Shown: positions 57,116 to 64,000 of the stretch, piece by piece
Layout of the letters: each line of letters begins with the position of its first letter
Position numbering within the stretch: the first letter of the stretch is position 1
NCBI RefSeq assembly: GCF_003674095.1
Contig: NZ_RDBF01000003.1
Coordinates: forward strand, 124,001 to 188,000
DNA from: Aeromicrobium phragmitis
GTDB lineage: Bacteria; Actinomycetota; Actinomycetes; Propionibacteriales; Nocardioidaceae
Direction: 5' to 3'
DNA length: 64,000 nt
Notes under the pieces: generated by a model
Database searches by the model: none
Told to the model about the DNA's origin: nothing
Seen by the model: the letters and a program-made list of their open reading frames with translations, nothing else
Made by a program: the position numbers and the translations under genes

Positions 57116-58744
57116 ATGGCCTACGCGATCACGCAGAGCTGCTGCAACGACGCCTCGTGCGTGTCGGTGTGTCCGGTCGACTGCATCCACCCGACGCCGG
57201 ACGAACCGGACTTCGGCACGACCGACATCCTGTACGTCGACCCGAAGGTCTGCATCGATTGCGGCGCTTGTGCCGATGCCTGCCCGGTCTCGGCGGTGAA
57301 GCCGGTCGACATCCTGCGTGACGGCGAGGAGGTCTTCGCTCAGCTCAACGCCGACTTCTACGCCGACCGTCCCGAGCGCACCTCCCCGGCCAAGCACACC
57401 TGGGAGGACATGGGCCCGACGGTCGGCCGCCCGCTGCGGATCGCGGTGGTCGGCACCGGGCCCGCGGCGTCCTACGCCGCGCGGCATCTGCTGCTGTCCA
57501 CGGACGCGTCGGTCACGATGCTCGACAAGTCGCCCGTTCCCGGCGGACTCGTGCGCGGCGGCGTCGCCCCCGACCACGCGGACACCAAGGGATTCGCCTC
57601 CCTGTTCTCCTGGGCGTATCGGCACCCGCGCACGTCCATGTACATGAACGTCGAGGTCGGCGACCACGTCACGCACGAGGAGCTCCTGCAGTTCCACGAC
57701 GCGGTGATCTACGGCGTGGGAGCGCGCCTGGACCGTGAACTCGGCGTACCGGGCGAGGATCTCGGCGGCGTGCATGGCGCGCCCGAGGTCGTGGGCTGGT
57801 ACAACGGTGCGCTGGACGTGGCGTCGGACGCGGTACGGCTCGTGGGCGAACGGCTGGTCATCGTCGGCAACGGGAACGTGGCCCTCGACATCGCCCGCCT
57901 GGTGCTGTCCGAGCCGGCCGCGCTGCGACGCACCGATATGCCCGAGGCGGCGATCGAGGAGATCGGTCGCAGCGCGATCCGCGAGGTCGTGCTGCTGGGG
58001 CGGCGCGGTCCCGACGTCGCCGCGTTCACGCGTCCCGAGCTGCTGATGATGCCGCCGGGTATCGAGGTGGTCGTCGCACGCGACGACGCTACGGACGAAG
58101 CGCTCGACGCCGCCGAACCGGGAGGTAAGGCGGCGCTGCTGGCCGAGCTGCCGCGACGCAGCATCGACCTCAGCGCACCGCCCGAGCCCGGGGCCCGACT
58201 CGTCTTCGCCTTCGGGCGTCAGGTCACCTCGGTCGAGGGCGACGAGCGGGTCGAGGCCGTCCAGATCGCTCCCACTGGGCGCCCCGACGAAGCGATCAAG
58301 GTGCCCGCCGGCACGCTCGTGCGCTCCACCGGCCACCGTGGGCGGCCCGTCCCCGATCTGCCGTTCGACGAGGTGACGAGCACTGTTCCCAACGTGGAGG
58401 GTCGAGTCATCGATCCAGCCACGGGGAAGCCGGTCCCGGGCGCGTACGTCACGGGCTGGATCAAGCGCGGTGCCACCGGCGGCATCGGCACCAACCGGGT
58501 GTGCGCCCACGAGACGGTGGCGACGATGCTCGAGGACGGGGCAGCGGGGCGGCTTCGGATGCCGCCAGGTTCGCGGCGTGCGCTGGGTAAGCTGCTGCGC
58601 CGCCGCGTTCCCGAGCTGGTCACGCGGCGTCGGATGCTCGCGATCGAGGACGCCGAGGTATCCCGGGGGCAGGCCGCCGGCCGCCCACGGGTCAAGTTCA
58701 CCTCCGCCGACCAGATGCTCACCCTCGCCCGCTCCCGCCGCTGA
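57116..58744 (+). CDS. Ferredoxin-ferredoxin:NADP reductase fusion (FprB-like)
   Basis: 542 residues. The first 75 residues are a two-cluster ferredoxin: CCNDASCVSVCPVDCIHP and CIDCGACADACPVSAVKP. The rest is an adrenodoxin-reductase-like flavoprotein: FAD site VVGTGPAASYAARHLL near residue 107, NADPH site VIVGNGNVALDIARL, and late motif GYVTGWIKRGATGGIGTN. This matches mycobacterial FprB. It can pass electrons from NADPH to its own iron-sulphur clusters, and so probably to the oxygenase encoded just upstream. Confidence 0.9.
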   Translation: MAYAITQSCCNDASCVSVCPVDCIHPTPDEPDFGTTDILYVDPKVCIDCGACADACPVSAVKPVDILRDGEEVFAQLNADFYADRPERTSPAKHTWEDMGPTVGRPLRIAVVGTGPAASYAARHLLLSTDASVTMLDKSPVPGGLVRGGVAPDHADTKGFASLFSWAYRHPRTSMYMNVEVGDHVTHEELLQFHDAVIYGVGARLDRELGVPGEDLGGVHGAPEVVGWYNGALDVASDAVRLVGERLVIVGNGNVALDIARLVLSEPAALRRTDMPEAAIEEIGRSAIREVVLLGRRGPDVAAFTRPELLMMPPGIEVVVARDDATDEALDAAEPGGKAALLAELPRRSIDLSAPPEPGARLVFAFGRQVTSVEGDERVEAVQIAPTGRPDEAIKVPAGTLVRSTGHRGRPVPDLPFDEVTSTVPNVEGRVIDPATGKPVPGAYVTGWIKRGATGGIGTNRVCAHETVATMLEDGAAGRLRMPPGSRRALGKLLRRRVPELVTRRRMLAIEDAEVSRGQAAGRPRVKFTSADQMLTLARSRR

Positions 58745-58756
58745 TCTCGCCGCGGC

Positions 58757-58961
58757 GCGGTGCGTCACCGACCTTTCGGTCCGTGTAGCGGCGCGTCGTC
58801 AACCTATCGGCTCGTGTAGCGGTGCGTTGTCAACCTTTCGTCCGTGTAGCGGTGCGTGACCAACCGTTCCGGAGTCCGTTCCGGTTGATGGGGCACCGCC
58901 GTTGTCAGCCACGTTGATGACGCACCGCTCGTCCATGGCGCGAGGTTGACCAGGCACCGCC
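58757..58961. repeat. Array of about 31-base direct repeats plus inverted half-units, family C
   Basis: Four direct units at 58757-58779, 58780-58810, 58811-58840 and 58841-58872 share GTGTAGCGGTGCGT then GTCAACCTTTCGG (with changes). Three inverted partial units follow: near 58882-58899, 58912-58928 and 58943-58961, each reading GTTGAT or GTTGAC, then GCACCGC. Nearly fills the 246-base gap before the MFS gene. A related set lies at 62923-63067. It is not CRISPR: there are no unique spacers. Confidence 0.7.
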
Positions 58962-58978
58962 CGGCAGGGCAGGCGAGA

Positions 58979-58984
58979 TACCTT
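58979..58984 (+). promoter_or_regulatory. Candidate -10 box, leaderless start of the MFS gene
   Basis: TACCTT, 6 bases, then GTG 58991. Confidence 0.5.
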
Positions 58985-58990
58985 CGGATC

Positions 58991-61689
<2,699 letters not shown>

Positions 61690-61706
61690 GCAACAGTCGG
61701 CACGAC

Positions 61707-61712
61707 TAGGCT
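61707..61712 (+). promoter_or_regulatory. Candidate -10 box before the small ORF and guaB3
   Basis: TAGGCT, 6 bases, then ATG 61719. Identical hexamer and spacing to the tsaB, truA and methyltransferase cases. Confidence 0.6.
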
Positions 61713-61718
61713 GAGGGC

Positions 61719-61805
61719 ATGAGCGAGCGTGAGCGAGTGAATCAACAACCGGGCATCATGCGGTCGCCTGCGTATCGCGGGTTTCTGGGGCAGGAGACGG
61801 CATGA
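61719..61805 (+). CDS. Small leaderless ORF coupled to guaB3
   Basis: 28 codons (MSERERVNQQPGIMRSPAYR and eight more residues). It begins 6 bases after TAGGCT and its TGA overlaps the guaB3 ATG (ATGA). It may be a real leader peptide that couples ribosomes into guaB3. Otherwise the true guaB3 mRNA start and ribosome-binding site (GGGGCAGGAGACGGC) lie within it by chance. MSER-type openings of this kind recur in actinobacterial genomes in my recollection. No function is assigned. Confidence 0.4.
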   Translation: MSERERVNQQPGIMRSPAYRGFLGQETA

Positions 61806-62905
61806 GCATCGACATCGGCATGGCCAAGCGAGGGCGGCAGGCGTACCACTTCGACGACATCGCGATCGTGCCCAGCCGCCGCACGCGCGACCCCGAAGAG
61901 GTCTCGACGCACTGGCAGATCGACGCGTACCGCTTCGATCTACCGGTCATGGCCGCACCGATGGACTCGGTCATGAGCCCGGAGACCGCCATCGCGCTCG
62001 GCCGCTTCGGCGGGCTCGGCGTGCTTGACCTCGAGGGCCTGTGGACGCGGTATGAGAACCCCGAGAAGCTGCTCGAGGAGATCGCCACGATCGACGGCAC
62101 CAGTGCCACGCGTCGACTCCAGGAGATCTACAGCGAGCCGATCAAACCCGAGCTCATCACGGCGCGCCTGCAGCAGATGCGCGAGGCCGGCGTGACGGTG
62201 GCGGGCGCGCTCTCGCCGCAGCGCACCAAGCAGTTCGCGGACACGGTCGTCGAGGCCGGTGTCGACCTGTTCGTCATCCGCGGCACCACCGTCTCCGCGG
62301 AGCACGTCTCGGGCCAGACCGAGCCGCTCAACCTCAAGGAGTTCATCTACGAACTCGACGTCCCGGTCATCGTGGGCGGTTGTGCGACGCACCAGGCGGC
62401 GCTGCATCTCATGCGCACCGGTGCGGCCGGAGTCCTCGTCGGCTTCGGCGGGGGAGCGGCGCACACGACCCGCTCCGTGCTCGGTGTCGCGGTCCCGATG
62501 GCGTCGGCGATGGCCGATGTCGCGGCCGCGCGCCGCGATTATCTCGACGAGTCCGGCGGCCGGTACGTGCACATCATCGCCGACGGCTCGATCGGCCGCA
62601 GTGGCGACATCGCCAAGGCGATCGCCTGCGGCGCCGACGCCGTGATGATCGGTTCGCCGTTCGCCCGCGCCGCCGAGGCGCCGGGCCGCGGTTACCACTG
62701 GGGCGCCGAAGCCTGGCACCCCGACCTTCCCCGCGGCGAGCGCGTCGACATCGGCACGGTGGGCACGCTCGAGCAGGTGCTGTTCGGCCCGTCCTCGGTT
62801 CCCGACGGCACGATGAACCTCATCGGTGCACTGCGGCGCGCGATGGCGACCACGGGTTACACCGATCTCAAGGAGTTCCAGCGGGTCGAGGTCGTCCTCG
62901 GCTGA
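61802..62905 (+). CDS. guaB3: GuaB3-family IMP dehydrogenase-like protein
   Basis: 367 residues, CBS domains absent. MAKRGRQAYHFDDIAIVPSRRTRDPEEVSTHWQIDAYRFDLPVMAAPMDSV is the GuaB3 signature. At the position where guaB has GSICTTR, this protein reads GGGAAHTTR, so the catalytic Cys is missing. The family follows guaB in actinobacteria and cyanobacteria; its physiological role is not clear to me. AGGAG lies 8 bases before ATG. Confidence 0.88.
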   Translation: MSIDIGMAKRGRQAYHFDDIAIVPSRRTRDPEEVSTHWQIDAYRFDLPVMAAPMDSVMSPETAIALGRFGGLGVLDLEGLWTRYENPEKLLEEIATIDGTSATRRLQEIYSEPIKPELITARLQQMREAGVTVAGALSPQRTKQFADTVVEAGVDLFVIRGTTVSAEHVSGQTEPLNLKEFIYELDVPVIVGGCATHQAALHLMRTGAAGVLVGFGGGAAHTTRSVLGVAVPMASAMADVAAARRDYLDESGGRYVHIIADGSIGRSGDIAKAIACGADAVMIGSPFARAAEAPGRGYHWGAEAWHPDLPRGERVDIGTVGTLEQVLFGPSSVPDGTMNLIGALRRAMATTGYTDLKEFQRVEVVLG

Positions 62906-62922
62906 TCGCGTGGCGCGACGTC

Positions 62923-63067
62923 GCGGTGCAGGGTCAACCTCTCTCGGCCGTGGCGCCGGCATAGCGTGAACATCCCACTCGTCCGTGACGCCGAGCGGCG
63001 CGTGGCCAACCTGAAACCGACCGTGAAGCGTTGATGACGCACTGCCACGCGGGGTGATCGGTTGATG
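62923..63067. repeat. Second set of family C repeat units
   Basis: GCGGTGCAGGGTCAACCT (62923-62940) and GCGGCGCGTGGCCAACCT (62995-63012) are direct units; GTTGATGACGCACTGCC (63030-63046) and CGGTTGATGG (near 63059) are inverted ones. They match the 58757-58961 array. They fill most of the 210 bases between guaB3 and the GNAT gene. Confidence 0.6.
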
Positions 63068-63115
63068 GCCGCCGGGCGGAGAAGTGGTGGCGTGAAAGGT
63101 CATCGAGGTGAGTTC

Positions 63116-63541
63116 ATGACGGTGTGGCGAGAAGTCGAGTTCGATGACGGTGCCGCGGTCGCGCTGCGCTCGCAGCTGTCGGCTGAGATGAACGAGCTCT
63201 ACGGAAGGCCGGGCGACGCCCCCGAGCCGGACGCCGGAATCGATCCGGAAAGCGTTCTCGTCACCATCGTCGGTGAAGACGCGGGCCGGCCGGTAGCCGC
63301 CGCATCACTGCGCCGGCTCGGCGCCGACATCGAACTCAAGCGAATGTACGTCGTACCCGCAGCGAGGGGGCGAGGGCTAGCGAGCGAGCTGCTCAGGGAG
63401 CTGGAAGCGCGCGCGAAGGCATTCGGAGCTCACCGCCACCACGCACGCCCGCGTCGGGCGGTGAGTGAGCACGCACATCGCGGCCCTTCGTGCGTGGTAA
63501 CTCACCGCCACCACGCACGCCCGCGTCGGGCGGTGAGCTAG
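63116..63541 (+). pseudogene. GNAT acetyltransferase whose C-terminus is replaced by repeat DNA
   Basis: 141 codons from ATG 63116, GAGGTGA upstream. Residues 1 to about 105 are a normal GNAT N-terminal part: ELKRMYVVPAARGRGLASELLRELEARAKAFGAH includes the acetyl-CoA loop. The expected last strands (usually an Asn or Thr, then ALYESAGF) are absent. Instead the frame runs into two copies of the 72-base family B repeat and reads HRHHARPRRAVS twice before a chance stop. The protein therefore probably lacks part of its active fold. It could still be expressed; I treat it as disrupted. Confidence 0.75.
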
Positions 63542-63580
63542 CACGCACCTTGCGGCATTTCGTGCGTGGTGGCTCACCGC
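63429..63580. repeat. Tandem 72-base repeats, family B
   Basis: Unit 1 is 63429-63500 and unit 2 is 63501-63572, followed by the first 8 bases of a third. The first 37 bases are identical in both units. Each unit begins CTCACCGC and holds GCGGTGAG inside; GCACGCAC and GTGCGTGG form inner inverted arms. Related to the element at 26457-26537. Confidence 0.85.
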
Positions 63581-63616
63581 TACCGCCAGCGCGCCACCGC
63601 CCAGAAGGCGCGAGTG

Positions 63617-63641
63617 AATATGACATCAGCTATGTCATATT
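63617..63641. promoter_or_regulatory. Perfect operator-like inverted repeat before the dehydrogenase
   Basis: AATATGACAT, 5 bases, ATGTCATATT. A 10-bp perfect arm, AT-rich in a GC-rich genome, ending 14 bases before the -10 (TATCCT 63656-63661). It covers the -35 area, so a repressor bound here would block transcription. The regulator gene is not in the window; GntR or MarR type is a guess. Confidence 0.7.
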
Positions 63642-63655
63642 CCAGATACTCGCGG

Positions 63656-63661
63656 TATCCT
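63656..63661 (+). promoter_or_regulatory. Candidate -10 box, leaderless start of the dehydrogenase
   Basis: TATCCT, 7 bases, then ATG 63669. Confidence 0.55.
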
Positions 63662-63668
63662 GACCGAC

Positions 63669-64000
63669 ATGCTCGAAGCCAGCCAGATGACTCCGGTGCT
63701 GCCCGAACGACGGGTCGCCGAGCTCACGCGACTCGTGCGCACCTCCATCGCGGAGACGCGTCGCACGGTCTCGCCGTTGACCGGCGGTGAGGTCGCCACC
63801 ATCCCCGTGTCGAGCGTCGACGACGTGGCCGACGCCTTCGCCGCTGCGCGCCGCGCACAGCAGGACTGGGCGCGCACGTCTCTGATGTCACGTCAGCAGA
63901 TGCTGTTGCGCCTCCACGATCTCGTGCTCGATCACCAGGAGGAGTTGCTCGACCTCATCCAGCTCGAGTCGGGCAAGTCCCGCGCGCATGCCTTCGACGA
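63669..64000 (+). CDS. Succinate-semialdehyde dehydrogenase, GabD2-like, N-terminal part
   Basis: Runs off the window end; 110 residues are visible. PLTGGEVATIPVSSVDDVADAFAAARRAQQDWA then LMSRQQMLLRLHDLVLDHQEELLDLIQLESGKSRAHAFD is the N-terminal part of the NAD(P)-dependent aldehyde dehydrogenase superfamily. It is closest in style to actinobacterial GabD2, which oxidises succinic semialdehyde to succinate. The catalytic Cys and Glu lie beyond the window. Controlled by the palindromic operator just upstream. Confidence 0.82.
   Translation, partial: MLEASQMTPVLPERRVAELTRLVRTSIAETRRTVSPLTGGEVATIPVSSVDDVADAFAAARRAQQDWARTSLMSRQQMLLRLHDLVLDHQEELLDLIQLESGKSRAHAFD

Noticed and set aside
58757-58961. 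Possible CRISPR array
   Set aside because: Units are adjacent, degenerate and include inverted copies; there are no unique spacers and no cas genes in the window.
63429-63580. Possible CRISPR array or tandem coding repeat domain
   Set aside because: Only two full units with internal inverted repeats and no spacers; the encoded HRHHARPRRAVS repeat is best explained as read-through of repeat DNA.

Overview
The window is GC-rich, gene-dense DNA from an actinomycete chromosome. Several things point that way: the gene order of the S10-spc-alpha ribosomal clusters, a GroEL with a His-containing tail next to groES, a lid-less short adenylate kinase, many GTG starts, HrcA/CIRCE heat-shock control and many apparently leaderless mRNAs. 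Protein style suggests Nocardioidaceae (Aeromicrobium or Nocardioides-like); that family assignment is inference only. No rRNA, tRNA, CRISPR array, prophage or transposase gene was seen.

Layout. 1-2900: end of a cation-efflux gene, a lipoprotein and a two-component pair. 3394-15119: an unbroken run of 23 co-directional genes, rpsJ to rplO, then secY and adk. 15284-20253: a block of accessory genes (Zn alcohol dehydrogenase, MFS exporter, M20 peptidase) that splits adk, map and infA. 20420-24076: infA, rpmJ, rpsM, rpsK, rpsD, rpoA and rplQ, closed by a strong hairpin. 24142-31397: mainly minus-strand genes (GNAT, methyltransferase, NUDIX, truA, TadE/TadG, citrate synthase). 31620-33935: rplM, rpsI, glmM. 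33971-38080: a double GNAT, an MFS transporter with an unusual C-terminal extension, and coaA. 38136-48907: a long chain starting with glmS, nnrD and alr (cell-wall amino sugar, nicotinamide-nucleotide repair, D-Ala), then hydrolase, GNAT-TsaE, tsaB, rimI, membrane protein, DUF5709, HAD, acyltransferase and tsaD; it holds tsaE, tsaB and tsaD of the t6A tRNA pathway. 48860-53087: membrane protein, methyltransferase, then groES-groEL behind two CIRCE operators. 53190-57106: a frameshifted M23 peptidase, a divergent MFS/ArsR-like pair and a diiron oxygenase. 57116-64000: ferredoxin-reductase fusion, MFS, guaB, guaB3, a GNAT gene whose 3' end is made of repeat DNA, and the start of a succinate-semialdehyde dehydrogenase.

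How it works together. Most of the window is housekeeping: ribosome, RNA polymerase alpha subunit, Sec translocon, chaperonin, precursor supply for wall and nucleotides, and tRNA modification. Many genes overlap by 1-4 bases, which implies translational coupling. A recurrent TAnnnT-N6/7-start-codon arrangement marks internal transcription starts, probably leaderless, inside these chains.

The most unusual features are non-coding or hybrid. There are three families of inverted or tandem repeats in intergenic DNA, and one has replaced the end of a GNAT gene. Others are the accessory insert in the adk-map-infA run, a terminator-like hairpin between groES and groEL, L4 with a C-terminal extension of about 100 residues, and a small leaderless ORF coupled to guaB3. 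I see no clear new multi-gene defence or biosynthetic system. The diiron oxygenase with its dedicated ferredoxin reductase is the best candidate for an uncharacterised enzyme system.
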